Positions 8,543 to 15,940 of a stretch of 20,435 bases of DNA are shown here, piece after piece. A program made the translations under genes and the position numbers. The first letter of the stretch is position 1; every line of letters begins with the position of its first letter. This DNA is from Desulfurellales bacterium. GTDB lineage: Bacteria; Campylobacterota_A; Desulfurellia; Desulfurellales; Hippeaceae. The notes beneath the pieces are model-generated. The model saw only the letters and a list, made by a program, of their open reading frames with translations. It was not told the origin of the DNA and did no database searches. The stretch is taken from NCBI GenBank assembly GCA_027064405.1, contig JAMOPP010000018.1, forward strand, positions 1 through 20,435, read 5' to 3'.

Positions 8543-8545
8543 GAG
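8541..8545 (+). promoter_or_regulatory. Ribosome binding site favouring a TTG start for the epimerase
   Basis: AGGAG overlaps the dnaE stop codon. It lies only one base from the ATG at 8547, too close to work, but seven bases from the in-frame TTG at 8553. No other Shine-Dalgarno sequence is visible for the ATG. I therefore prefer the TTG start. Confidence 0.55.
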
Positions 8546-8552
8546 TATGGTA

Positions 8553-9608
8553 TTGAAAAAAATTGCTATAACAGGAACGGCAGGTTTTATTGGGTCTCAT
8601 CTTGCAAAAAAATTGATTAAAAAAGGGTATGATGTTGTAGGCATTGACAATATAAATGATTATTATGATATTCGTTTAAAGTATGGTCGTTTGAAAGAAG
8701 CCGGTATAGATAGAGAAAAAATTGAATATAACAAGGTTGTGGTGTCCGATAAATATGACAATTACAAGATTATTAAACTGAATCTTGAAGATAGAGACAA
8801 TATGTTTAAGTTTTTTGAAAAAGAAGAGTTCAGCGCTGTGTGTAATTTAGCAGCTCAAGCCGGAGTGAGATATTCTTTGGAAAATCCCTATTCCTATATA
8901 GAAAGCAATATTTCGGGATTTATGAATATTTTGGAGATATGCAGGCAGTTTGATATTAAAAATCTATCTTTTGCGAGTTCTTCAAGCGTTTACGGATTAA
9001 ATAAAAAGCAGCCTTTTTCAGAGAAAGAGTGCGTATCACATCCCGTGAGCTTGTATGCCGCCACAAAAAAAGCCAACGAGCTTATGGCTCACTCATATAG
9101 CCATCTGTATAAAATTCAGGCAACGGGTTTGAGATTTTTTACGGTTTACGGACCATGGGGAAGACCGGATATGGCACTGTTTAAATTTGTTAAAAATATC
9201 TTAGAGGATAAGCCTATAGATGTTTACAATTACGGAAATATGCAGAGGGATTTTACATATATTGACGATATAGTTGAGGGGGTTTTTAGAGTTATAGAAA
9301 ATCCTGCAAAGCCTGAAGCTGATTGGGATGCGGTAACCGCCGACAATTCAACATCTTCTGCAAGCTATAGAATATACAACATAGGAAATAATGCACCTGT
9401 AAGTCTTATGGAGTTTATTGAGACGATAGAGGAGGTTTTAGGCAAAAAAGCGAGAAAGAATTTAATGCCTATGCAAGCCGGAGATGTTGAAAGTACCTAT
9501 GCAGATTCTTCTTTATTGTCCAATAGTTTAGGTTATAAGCCAAGCACTTCTATTGAAGAAGGAGTTAGAAAGTTTATCTCCTGGTTTAGGAAATTTTATG
9601 GTATTTAA
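8553..9608 (+). CDS. NAD-dependent epimerase, probably UDP-glucuronate 4-epimerase
   Basis: A short-chain dehydrogenase-type sugar-nucleotide epimerase of about 351 residues. It is predicted to interconvert UDP-glucuronate and UDP-galacturonate for surface polysaccharide. Numbered from the TTG start, the NAD-binding GTAGFIG is at about 8-14, followed by DNINDYYDIRLKYGRL, which is characteristic of the UDP-glucuronate 4-epimerase (CapI/LspL) subgroup. SFASSSSVYG lies near 139-148, the catalytic YAATK (Tyr168, Lys172) in the usual YxxxK form, and FFTVYGPWGRPDMA near 195-208 is also typical of this group. Substrate is inferred from these motifs. UDP-glucose 4-epimerase is less likely. An ATG at 8547 would add two residues but lacks a usable ribosome site. 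No glycosyltransferase genes are adjacent, so its pathway partners must lie elsewhere. Confidence 0.88.
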   Translation: MKKIAITGTAGFIGSHLAKKLIKKGYDVVGIDNINDYYDIRLKYGRLKEAGIDREKIEYNKVVVSDKYDNYKIIKLNLEDRDNMFKFFEKEEFSAVCNLAAQAGVRYSLENPYSYIESNISGFMNILEICRQFDIKNLSFASSSSVYGLNKKQPFSEKECVSHPVSLYAATKKANELMAHSYSHLYKIQATGLRFFTVYGPWGRPDMALFKFVKNILEDKPIDVYNYGNMQRDFTYIDDIVEGVFRVIENPAKPEADWDAVTADNSTSSASYRIYNIGNNAPVSLMEFIETIEEVLGKKARKNLMPMQAGDVESTYADSSLLSNSLGYKPSTSIEEGVRKFISWFRKFYGI

Positions 9609-9613
9609 CAAAC

Positions 9614-9642
9614 TTGACAAAACTTACATTTTTAGATATCTT
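9614..9642 (+). promoter_or_regulatory. Sigma70-type promoter of the liv operon
   Basis: A perfect TTGACA at 9614-9619 and TATCTT at 9637-9642 are separated by the ideal 17 bases. It lies just after the epimerase stop codon, within the 61-base gap before livJ. Transcription would start around 9648-9650, leaving a leader of only about 20 bases that contains the livJ ribosome site. Confidence 0.6.
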
Positions 9643-9657
9643 GCCACAAATATGTTT

Positions 9658-9662
9658 GGAGG
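9658..9662 (+). promoter_or_regulatory. Ribosome binding site that fixes the livJ start
   Basis: GGAGG lies seven bases upstream of the ATG at 9670. The frame stays open back into the epimerase gene to 9553, but only the ATG at 9670 puts a normal signal peptide at the N-terminus. Confidence 0.8.
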
Positions 9663-9669
9663 TGTTTTT

Positions 9670-10812
9670 ATGAGACGATTGTTTGGTGTTGTAACTTTTG
9701 CGTTGTTTGCTTTGTTTATTATTTCATCTACCGGTTTCAGCTCAAAAGCTTATGCAAAAGAGATCAAAATTGGTGTTGTTTGGCCTATGACAGGTCCAAT
9801 TGCTTCTTTCGGGCAAATGAATTGGAAGGGGGCTCAAATAGCTGAGTCTATGGTTCCTAAAACGAAAGACGGGGCAACTTTAAAGTTGATTCTCCTTGAT
9901 AATAAAGGTGATAAAGTCGAAACAGCTAATGCCGTAAGTAGGCTTATTACACAAACCCATGTTAAAGCTATTATAGGTGCCGTAGCAAGCGGAAATACTC
10001 TTGCGGCAGCCCCTATTGCAGAAAGATATCACATACCTCTATTATCATCATCTGCTACAAATCCTCTTGTAACCAAGGGTAAGAAGTATGTTTCAAGGGT
10101 ATGCTTTATTGATCCGTTTCAGGGTTCTGTTGCTGCAAAATATGCAATAAATAATCTTCATGCTAAAACTGCAGCGGTTGTTGTTGATATAGCTCAGGAT
10201 TATTCTGTTGGTTTGGCAAAATTCTTTGTTCAGAGTTTTACAAAGATGGGCGGAAAAATAGTTGCAAGAACATTTGTGCAAACAGGAGATCAAGATTTTT
10301 CAGCACAGGTTTCAGCGGTGAAGGCTGCAAACCCCGATATGATATATATGCCTACCTATTATCAGGAAGCTTCTTTATTTACAAGGCAGGCAAAACAGTT
10401 TGGTTTAAATCAGGTTATAATGGGCGGAGACGGACTTGAGTCTGATTCATTGTTAAAAGTCGGAGGAAAAGCTGCAAACGGAATCACATTTACAACGCAC
10501 TATGACCCTAAAGCTACTTCAGGAAAAGTTGGAAAAGAGTTCTTAAAAAGATTTAAGGCTAAATATAAAATTAACCCTGACGCTATGGCAGCATTGGGCG
10601 CCGATGCTTATCTTGTTATGGTTGATGCAATCAACAGAGCGGGGGGATATAAAGCAACAAGCGAACAAATTAATAAAGCAATAAGATCTACAAAAGATTT
10701 CCATGGTGTTACAGGCATTCTTACAATAGTCAACGGTGATGCTATAAAAAGTGCCGTTGTCAGGAAGGTAGAAAACGGAAAATTTGTATATGTTACAACC
10801 GTCAATCCTTAA
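9670..10812 (+). CDS. livJ: Branched-chain amino acid ABC transporter, periplasmic binding protein
   Basis: A 380-residue periplasmic type I binding protein (Peripla_BP_6 family) that captures substrate, probably Leu/Ile/Val, for the LivHMGF importer. The N-terminus MRRLFGVV followed by a hydrophobic stretch and ending SSKAYA-KE is a Sec signal peptide, with likely cleavage after Ala near residue 29. The mature part starts EIKIGVVWPMTGPIASFG, with IIGAVASGNTLAAAPIAE, LLSSSATNPLVT and DIAQDYSVGLAKFF matching LivJ/LivK-type pocket and hinge segments. The four other transporter genes follow directly, which supports the role. Family members for amides, urea or aromatic compounds look alike, so the exact substrate is not certain. 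It has its own promoter and is followed by a terminator hairpin, an arrangement that would make it the most abundant product of the operon. Confidence 0.92.
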   Translation: MRRLFGVVTFALFALFIISSTGFSSKAYAKEIKIGVVWPMTGPIASFGQMNWKGAQIAESMVPKTKDGATLKLILLDNKGDKVETANAVSRLITQTHVKAIIGAVASGNTLAAAPIAERYHIPLLSSSATNPLVTKGKKYVSRVCFIDPFQGSVAAKYAINNLHAKTAAVVVDIAQDYSVGLAKFFVQSFTKMGGKIVARTFVQTGDQDFSAQVSAVKAANPDMIYMPTYYQEASLFTRQAKQFGLNQVIMGGDGLESDSLLKVGGKAANGITFTTHYDPKATSGKVGKEFLKRFKAKYKINPDAMAALGADAYLVMVDAINRAGGYKATSEQINKAIRSTKDFHGVTGILTIVNGDAIKSAVVRKVENGKFVYVTTVNP

Positions 10813-10829
10813 TCTTCACAAATTCCTAC

Positions 10830-10855
10830 GGCAGGGTGTTCGCCCTGCCTTTTTT
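10830..10855 (+). terminator. Intrinsic terminator or attenuator between livJ and livH
   Basis: GGCAGGG (10830-10836) pairs with CCCTGCC (10843-10849) around a 6-base TGTTCG loop and is followed by six T residues (10850-10855). The GC-rich 7-bp stem stands out in this AT-rich DNA. No convincing promoter follows it before livH, so partial read-through is the likely way downstream genes are expressed. Confidence 0.85.
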
Positions 10856-10890
10856 ATGAAAAATAAATTTTATAAAGAAAGAGACAGAAA

Positions 10891-11787
10891 ATGAATATAA
10901 CAATTATTTTGCAGCAATTAGTTAACGGATTATCTTTAGGAAGTCTTTATGGCTTAATAGCCATAGGATACACGATGGTTTATGGTGTTATTAGACTTAT
11001 CAACTTTGCGCACGGTGATATAATGATGGTAGGTACATATTTTGCGCTGTTTGCGGCTACCACATTTCTTTTACCTTGGTGGGCAGCATTTATCGTAGCC
11101 ATAGCGTTGGCTGCGCTTTTGGGTGTTTTTATAGATAAGGTGGCATACAAGCCTTTAAGAAATGCAAGTAGGATTTCAAGTCTTATTACTGCAATTGGTG
11201 TTTCTTTTCTACTTGAAAATCTTTTTTTGGTGCTTTTCGGGGGTGTTCCAAGAGCATTTAAAATACCGCAGGTCTTTTCCGGAGTAGTGCATTTAAATGG
11301 TGTCATTATACCTATTATCGCATTAATTACGCCTATTGTTGCAATAGTTTGTTTACTTTTACTTATGCAAATACTTCAGCATACCAAGTATGGTATAGCT
11401 ATGAGAGCCCTTTCTCTCGATATGGAAACAACAAGAATTATGGGCGCAAATGTTGATGCAATTATAGCATTTGTTTTTGCAATTGGTTCTGCTTTGGCAG
11501 CTATAGGCGGTATATTTTGGGCGTTAAGATATCCTTCGATTAACCCTTTAATGGGTATAATGCCCGGATTAAAAGCCTTTGCGGCAGCTGTGCTCGGCGG
11601 TATCGGTTCTGTTCCCGGAGCTGCTTTGGGCGGTTTTATCATAGGAATAACGGAAATTTTAGTTGTGGCTTTTTTACCGAGCCTTGCAGGATATAAAGAC
11701 GCTTTTGCATTTCTACTTTTAATATTTGTTCTTTTGTTCAAGCCTACGGGAATTATGGGCGAAGATCTTGAGAAAGGACGCTTTTAA
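10891..11787 (+). CDS. livH: Branched-chain amino acid ABC transporter permease LivH
   Basis: A 298-residue inner-membrane permease, one half of the transmembrane channel. It opens with ILQQLVNGLSLGSLYGLIAIG and continues YTMVYGVIRLINFAHGDIMMVG at about 28-49, the hallmark of the LivH family. Around eight hydrophobic helices are visible. The region near residues 165-195 (YGIAMRALSLDMETTRIMG) holds the cytoplasmic coupling loop (EAA-like) that docks on the LivG/LivF ATPases. FKPTGIMGE ends the protein, as is usual. Length is normal (E. coli LivH has 308 residues). The ribosome site is weak (an A/G-rich AAAGAGA stretch), consistent with lower output than livJ. livM starts two bases after its stop codon. 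Confidence 0.95.
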   Translation: MNITIILQQLVNGLSLGSLYGLIAIGYTMVYGVIRLINFAHGDIMMVGTYFALFAATTFLLPWWAAFIVAIALAALLGVFIDKVAYKPLRNASRISSLITAIGVSFLLENLFLVLFGGVPRAFKIPQVFSGVVHLNGVIIPIIALITPIVAIVCLLLLMQILQHTKYGIAMRALSLDMETTRIMGANVDAIIAFVFAIGSALAAIGGIFWALRYPSINPLMGIMPGLKAFAAAVLGGIGSVPGAALGGFIIGITEILVVAFLPSLAGYKDAFAFLLLIFVLLFKPTGIMGEDLEKGRF

Positions 11788-11789
11788 AA

Positions 11790-12830
11790 ATGAAAAAAAA
11801 TACAATTTTTACTATATCGGCAATAGTTGTGTTATTTCTATTCTTACTTTACGCCTCTCATAATTTTAGTGCGTATAATATAAGAATTTTGAATAATGTA
11901 GCTATTTTTCTAATACTCGCTGCAAGTTACAATCTTATAAATGGTGTAACCGGTCAGTTTTCTCTTGAACCTAATGGTTTTGCTGCAATAGGAGCATATA
12001 CCGCTGCGATTTTAACGCTTACACCTGCACAAAAGAGTGCTATGTTTATTATTACTCCTATGGTGCCGTGGCTTCAGTCGGTTCATATGGCTTTTTTACC
12101 GGCTTTAATAGTGGCTGGACTTGTTACGGCTTTTGTGGGTTTCATTTTGGGATTTCCGGTATTTAGGGTTAGGGGAGATTATTTGGCTATTGTCACATTG
12201 GGATTTGGTTTGACTATCAGGGTTGTGTCAAATAATACGATATCGATTACAAACGGCGCTCTCGGATTGAAAGGTATAGGAAACTACACAACTCTCTGGT
12301 GGAGTTGGGGATGGGCTGTTTTGGCTATGATTGTCATTATGAGGCTTATTAATTCGGAATATGGACGAGCTATGAAGGCGGTGAGAGATGACGAAGACGC
12401 TGCTATAGCAATGGGTATAAATACTTTTAGAGTAAAAATGACAGCATTTGTTACAAGTGCATTTTTTGAAGGTGTAGCAGGTGGATTGTTGGCTCATTTA
12501 ATTACTACAATATCACCGACTCTGTTTACATTCTTCTTTACATTCAATCTTTTGATAATCATTGTTATAGGCGGATTGGGAAGTATGACAGGAACGGCTA
12601 TAGCTACCGTTCTTGTTATTTGGGGCTCTGAACTTTTGAGATTTGTCGAGCAGCCTATGCACATATTTTCTCTTACAATTCCGGGAATTCCGGGAATGAG
12701 AATGGTAATATTTGCTATATTGCTTATTATAATAATGATTTTTGCAAGAGACGGTCTAATGGGGCAAAAGGAGTTTTCCTGGGATAGTTTCTTTAAATTT
12801 TTTAAAAAAAATAAAAAGTTGGCAAAATAA
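11790..12830 (+). CDS. livM: Branched-chain amino acid ABC transporter permease LivM
   Basis: A 346-residue inner-membrane permease that pairs with LivH. Diagnostic segments are NVAIFLILAASYNLINGVTG near 31-50, GQFSLEPNGFAAIGAYTAA near 50-68, and FRVRGDYLAIVTLGFGL followed by NGALGLKGI near 112-150. The coupling segment SEYGRAMKAVRDDEDAAIAMGI lies near 189-210. Multiple transmembrane helices span the protein, and a Lys-rich cytoplasmic tail (FFKKNKKLAK) closes it. E. coli LivM is 425 residues because of an N-terminal extension, and this shorter form is the common one. The ATG lies two bases after livH, and the TAA abuts the livG ATG with no gap. Confidence 0.95.
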   Translation: MKKNTIFTISAIVVLFLFLLYASHNFSAYNIRILNNVAIFLILAASYNLINGVTGQFSLEPNGFAAIGAYTAAILTLTPAQKSAMFIITPMVPWLQSVHMAFLPALIVAGLVTAFVGFILGFPVFRVRGDYLAIVTLGFGLTIRVVSNNTISITNGALGLKGIGNYTTLWWSWGWAVLAMIVIMRLINSEYGRAMKAVRDDEDAAIAMGINTFRVKMTAFVTSAFFEGVAGGLLAHLITTISPTLFTFFFTFNLLIIIVIGGLGSMTGTAIATVLVIWGSELLRFVEQPMHIFSLTIPGIPGMRMVIFAILLIIIMIFARDGLMGQKEFSWDSFFKFFKKNKKLAK

Positions 12831-13601
12831 ATGAAGACAGTACTAAATTGTAATAAGATAACTATGCAGTTTGGCGGATTAAAAGCGGTAAATGAATTTT
12901 CTTTAGAGGTAACCGAACACAAAATATTTGGACTTATAGGACCAAACGGTGCAGGTAAAACCACACTTTTTAATATGATTACCGGTAATCTGCAACCTAC
13001 TGAAGGAGTAATTTATTTTTATGATAAACCTATAGTCGGACTAAAACCTTACAAAATCGTTTCTCTTGGTATGGCACGAACATTCCAAAACATTAGGCTT
13101 TTTGCAAATTTATCGGTCTTGGAAAATGTGTTAACCGGCTTTCATCATAAACTAAGATATGGCATTTTTGACACATTATTAAGAACGCCGAGATTTGTAA
13201 AAAATGAGAAGATAATGGTAGAAATGGCGTTTGACTTGCTTGAGAGTGTAAATTTGCAGGATAAAGCGAATGCCAAAGCAAGCGAGTTGTCGTATGGCGA
13301 TAGGCGAAAGGTTGAGATTGCAAGGGCTCTGGCAACAGGACCTAAAATGCTTCTGCTTGACGAGCCGGCAGCAGGTATGAACCCGCAGGAAACATTATCA
13401 CTGATGTATTTCATAGAAGAGATAAGAGAGAAATTTGATTTGACTATTTTGCTTATTGAGCATGATATGAAATTCGTTATGAACTTGTGCGATCATATTG
13501 CGGTACTTGATCACGGTGTGAAAATAGCCGAAGGCAAACCGGAAGAGGTTCAAAAAAATCCTGATGTAATACGGGCATATTTAGGAGATATTAATGCTTA
13601 A
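12831..13601 (+). CDS. livG: Branched-chain amino acid ABC transporter ATP-binding protein LivG
   Basis: A 256-residue cytoplasmic ATPase that powers the importer together with LivF. Walker A GPNGAGKTT is at 37-45, a Q-loop region contains ARTFQNIRLF near 84-93, the signature LSYGDRRKVEIARAL lies near 152-166, Walker B LLLDEPAAGMN near 175-185, and the H-loop LLIEHDM near 205-211. FGGLKAVNEFS at the N-terminus and the C-terminal RAYLGD are LivG-typical. The signature is LSYGD, the variant commonly seen in LivG, where LSGGQ is the textbook form. The start codon directly follows the livM TAA and has no clear ribosome site, so translation probably depends on coupling to livM. Its end overlaps livF by eight bases. 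Confidence 0.96.
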   Translation: MKTVLNCNKITMQFGGLKAVNEFSLEVTEHKIFGLIGPNGAGKTTLFNMITGNLQPTEGVIYFYDKPIVGLKPYKIVSLGMARTFQNIRLFANLSVLENVLTGFHHKLRYGIFDTLLRTPRFVKNEKIMVEMAFDLLESVNLQDKANAKASELSYGDRRKVEIARALATGPKMLLLDEPAAGMNPQETLSLMYFIEEIREKFDLTILLIEHDMKFVMNLCDHIAVLDHGVKIAEGKPEEVQKNPDVIRAYLGDINA

Positions 13602-14295
13602 GGTCAAAGATTTAAATGTTTATTATGGAGTTATACATGCTCTTAAAGGTATAGATTTTAATGTCCCTGAAAATAAAATAGTTACACTTATAGGCTCAAA
13701 TGGAGCAGGAAAGAGCAGTACTCTGAAAGCTGTTGCAGGGCTGGTAAAACCTAAAGGCAAAATTAGTTTTTTGGGTCATAATATAGTCGGGAAACGGGCT
13801 TATAAAATTACGAAACAGGGTCTTGCTCTCGTGCCTGAGGGTCGCCATGTATTTGTTAATTTAAGCATAACTGAAAATTTAAGAATGGGCGCATTCGGTA
13901 AAAAGTATTCCGAACTGAAGCCTCTATATAAAAAAGCTTTTGATATGTTTCCTATTTTAAAAGAAAGGGCAAATCAAAAGGCGGGTACACTTTCCGGCGG
14001 GGAGCAACAAATGCTTGCTTTGGCAAGAGCTCTAATGAGCGAACCCTCTTTGCTTATGCTTGATGAACCGTCACTTGGGCTTGCGCCTAAAATTGTCGCT
14101 GAAGTATTTGATATCATTAAATCCTTAAACAGAGGCGGTATGACAATACTCCTTGTCGAGCAGAATGCAGGATTGGCGTTGAAAATTGCAGATTATGCTT
14201 ATGTTCTTGAAAATGGTGCAATTACACTCGAAGGTGATGCAAAATCTGTTTTGAACAATGAGCAGGTTAGAAAAAGTTATCTTGGTGAAATTTAA
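13594..14295 (+). CDS. livF: Branched-chain amino acid ABC transporter ATP-binding protein LivF
   Basis: A 233-residue cytoplasmic ATPase, partner of LivG. It shows LNVYYGVIHALKGIDF at 7-22, Walker A GSNGAGKSS at 34-42, GLALVPEGRHVFVNLSITENL near 70-90, the signature LSGGEQQMLALARAL near 133-147, Walker B LLMLDEPSLGLAP near 153-165, and the H-loop LLVEQNAGLAL near 187-197. The VPEGRHVFVNLSITENL segment is specific for LivF. The length matches the family. AGGAGAT at 13583-13589, inside livG, gives it a good ribosome site and the reading frames overlap by eight bases. It is the last gene of the transporter. I see no strong hairpin terminator right after it. Confidence 0.96.
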   Translation: MLKVKDLNVYYGVIHALKGIDFNVPENKIVTLIGSNGAGKSSTLKAVAGLVKPKGKISFLGHNIVGKRAYKITKQGLALVPEGRHVFVNLSITENLRMGAFGKKYSELKPLYKKAFDMFPILKERANQKAGTLSGGEQQMLALARALMSEPSLLMLDEPSLGLAPKIVAEVFDIIKSLNRGGMTILLVEQNAGLALKIADYAYVLENGAITLEGDAKSVLNNEQVRKSYLGEI

Positions 14296-14366
14296 AATTT
14301 GCAAGGTGTAATCGTAAAAGACACAGATTAATAATATACTCTTTATAAGAAAATTAATAAAAACGC

Positions 14367-14394
14367 TTGCTTTTTATTCTACTTTTGCTACACT
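14367..14394 (+). promoter_or_regulatory. Candidate extended -10 promoter for the flavoprotein oxidoreductase gene
   Basis: TTGCTT at 14367-14372 is followed after 16 bases by TACACT at 14389-14394, preceded by TG at 14386-14387 in the extended -10 arrangement (TGCTACACT). It lies in the 144-base gap between livF and the oxidoreductase gene, about 40 bases before the ribosome site. The rest of the gap is AT-rich with no gene. Confidence 0.5.
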
Positions 14395-14426
14395 TGCAAA
14401 CAACTTATAGCTTAAAAATTTTTTTT

Positions 14427-14432
14427 GGAGGT
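14427..14432 (+). promoter_or_regulatory. Ribosome binding site that fixes the oxidoreductase start
   Basis: GGAGGT lies seven bases before the ATG at 14440. The frame can also be read from a TTG at 14425, but that codon overlaps this ribosome site and would only add five residues. The ATG is therefore chosen. Confidence 0.8.
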
Positions 14433-14439
14433 AGATGTT

Positions 14440-15783
14440 ATGAAATCATGTGATGTGTTGGTTTTGGGTGCTTCAGCTGCCGGAATAGCTGCCGGAAATG
14501 CTGTTAAGGCATACCATCCTGAAAAGTCGGTAATGCTTTTTAGGAATGTTGAAAAAACCGTTGTTCCTTGCGGAATACCTTATGTTTACGGTGAACTTAA
14601 GGATGTTGAGAAAGATATTATACCCGATGGACATGCTACAGGTAGCGGAGCAGAGTTGTTTACGGACGAGGCTGTTGATGGAGATTTGAAAGAAAAGGTA
14701 ATTAAATTTGCAAGTGGAGAAGAGGTCAAATACGATAAACTTATTCTTAGCGTAGGTTCTCATCCCTTTGTTCCACCCCTTCCGGGTCGTGACTTGAAGA
14801 ATGTTTTTACGGTTAAGAAAGATGTAAAGGTTATGCAGGAGATATTTGATGCCGTAAATAAAGCAAAAAATATTGTTGTTATCGGCGGTGGATTCATCGG
14901 CGTAGAAATGGGTGAGCAGTTTAATAAAATTCCGGGTAAGAATGTTACAATAGTTGAGATGCTTCCTCACTGCTTACTACTTGCTATGGAAGAAGAGTTT
15001 GCTGTTATGGCTGAAAATAAACTGAAAGATGCAGGTATTAATGTTCTTACAAATGCTTCTGCAAAAGCTATTAACGGAACGGATACGGTAGAATCGGTTG
15101 AGCTTGCAAGTGGTGAAAAGATTCCTGCAGACATGGTTTTGATAGGAATCGGTGCAGCTGCAAATGTAGACCTTGCCAAGAATCTCGGTTTGGAAGTTGA
15201 TATGAAAATGGGAATTCAGGTAGATAAATTTATGCAGACAAGCGACCCTGATGTATTGGCTGCCGGCGATTGTGCAGCAAAGGTATCATTTATAACAGGA
15301 AAGCCTGCACCGGTGAGATTGGCATCTATTGCTTCTGAAGAGGGATTTATGGCTGGATATAATACATATGCCTCTGACAAAATAGCTATGAAGGGTGCTG
15401 TTGGAGCTTTCGGAACAAAGATAGGTGATAGGGTATTTGCAGCAGCCGGATTTACAACGGGTATGTGCAAAATGAATGATGTTGAGTATTATGAAGGTAA
15501 CTTTGTAGGACCTGACAGACATCCTGCTGCATTTGACGATGTTACAATGGATACAAAGGTTAAAGTTATATTCAGAAAGAGCGATGATAAGCTGATTGGA
15601 GGAGATGCAACGGGTAATCTACAGGCTGTAGAGATGGCTAATGTTATATCCGCTTGCATTCAGGCTGGATATACCGTTAAAGATTTGGCTACAACTCAGT
15701 TTGCGACACATCCTAAACTTACAGGTTCTCCTTTGGGATATCATATTTGCCAGGCAGCTGAGAATGCATTAAGAAACAGATAA
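14440..15783 (+). CDS. FAD-dependent pyridine nucleotide-disulfide oxidoreductase (Nox/CoA-disulfide reductase type)
   Basis: A 447-residue cytoplasmic flavoenzyme. The N-terminal FAD dinucleotide fold shows VLGASAAGIAAG (Gly-rich loop at 9-15). The NAD(P) fold shows VVIGGGFIGVEMG at about 147-159, with IVE at the end of the next strand, where an acidic residue favours NADH. TSDPDVLAAGDCA is the second FAD motif. A single cysteine in VVPCGIPY (C44) sits where NADH oxidase, NADH peroxidase, CoA-disulfide reductase and NAD(P)H sulfur reductase carry their redox-active Cys. The C-terminal dimerisation domain ends with ATHPKLTGSPLG, typical of this group. There is no fused rhodanese domain. The exact electron acceptor (CoA disulfide, polysulfide or sulfur, O2, peroxide) cannot be told from sequence. 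A sulfur role would suit an anaerobic sulfur reducer, but that is an inference. It is monocistronic, with its own promoter and terminator. Confidence 0.88.
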   Translation: MKSCDVLVLGASAAGIAAGNAVKAYHPEKSVMLFRNVEKTVVPCGIPYVYGELKDVEKDIIPDGHATGSGAELFTDEAVDGDLKEKVIKFASGEEVKYDKLILSVGSHPFVPPLPGRDLKNVFTVKKDVKVMQEIFDAVNKAKNIVVIGGGFIGVEMGEQFNKIPGKNVTIVEMLPHCLLLAMEEEFAVMAENKLKDAGINVLTNASAKAINGTDTVESVELASGEKIPADMVLIGIGAAANVDLAKNLGLEVDMKMGIQVDKFMQTSDPDVLAAGDCAAKVSFITGKPAPVRLASIASEEGFMAGYNTYASDKIAMKGAVGAFGTKIGDRVFAAAGFTTGMCKMNDVEYYEGNFVGPDRHPAAFDDVTMDTKVKVIFRKSDDKLIGGDATGNLQAVEMANVISACIQAGYTVKDLATTQFATHPKLTGSPLGYHICQAAENALRNR

Positions 15784-15793
15784 TAAATTTACA

Positions 15794-15830
15794 TTTATAG
15801 GGCTCCGTATGGAGTCCTATAAACTTTTTT
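15794..15830 (+). terminator. Strong intrinsic terminator after the oxidoreductase gene
   Basis: A 13-bp stem is formed by 15794-15806 and 15811-15823 (outer arm TTTATAGG, inner CTCC/GGAG, one G-U pair), closed by a GTAT tetraloop and followed by C and six T residues (15825-15830). It lies 10 bases after the stop codon. It insulates the hydrogenase operon from upstream transcription. Confidence 0.92.
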
Positions 15831-15853
15831 GATCTTTTTACTTCTAACACGAT

Positions 15854-15907
15854 ACATACTTATACACCTTAATTAATTATCAAAGAGATTTGTGCTTATA
15901 AGTATGT
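15854..15907. repeat. Inverted repeat with 11-bp perfect arms
   Basis: ACATACTTATA (15854-15864) is the exact reverse complement of TATAAGTATGT (15897-15907). Allowing a two-base bulge, CAC (15865-15867) and GTG (15892-15894) extend the pairing by three. The loop is about 24 bases. No T-run follows on either strand, so it is not an intrinsic terminator. A protein-binding dyad or a structured RNA are possible. The function is unknown. Confidence 0.6.
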
Positions 15908-15912
15908 GAGAA

Positions 15913-15940
15913 ACATTGTGCAACGATAGAATAACAATGT
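15913..15940. repeat. Inverted repeat with 7-bp arms
   Basis: ACATTGT (15913-15919) and ACAATGT (15934-15940) are reverse complements separated by 14 bases. It lies six bases after the larger dyad. The short arms make chance occurrence possible. It could be an operator for a dimeric regulator. Confidence 0.4.

Noticed and set aside
9553..9669. N-terminal extension of livJ starting inside the epimerase gene
   Set aside because: The strong ribosome site and signal peptide place the start at the ATG at 9670. The extra 39 codons only reflect an open frame through the epimerase end and the promoter region.
12678..12697. Tandem repeat of ATTCCGGGA in livM
   Set aside because: It encodes the repeated tripeptide Ile-Pro-Gly within a permease loop and is only two units long. 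No sign of a regulatory or mobile repeat.
14473..14970. Minus-strand open frame of 165 codons within the oxidoreductase gene
   Set aside because: The sense strand encodes both dinucleotide folds of a known enzyme family. The antisense translation is low-complexity in character and has no start signal.
15869..15886. Possible FNR-type site in TTAATTAATTATCAA
   Set aside because: The half-sites are one base too far apart for the 14-base TTGAT-N4-ATCAA pattern, and the left half does not match.
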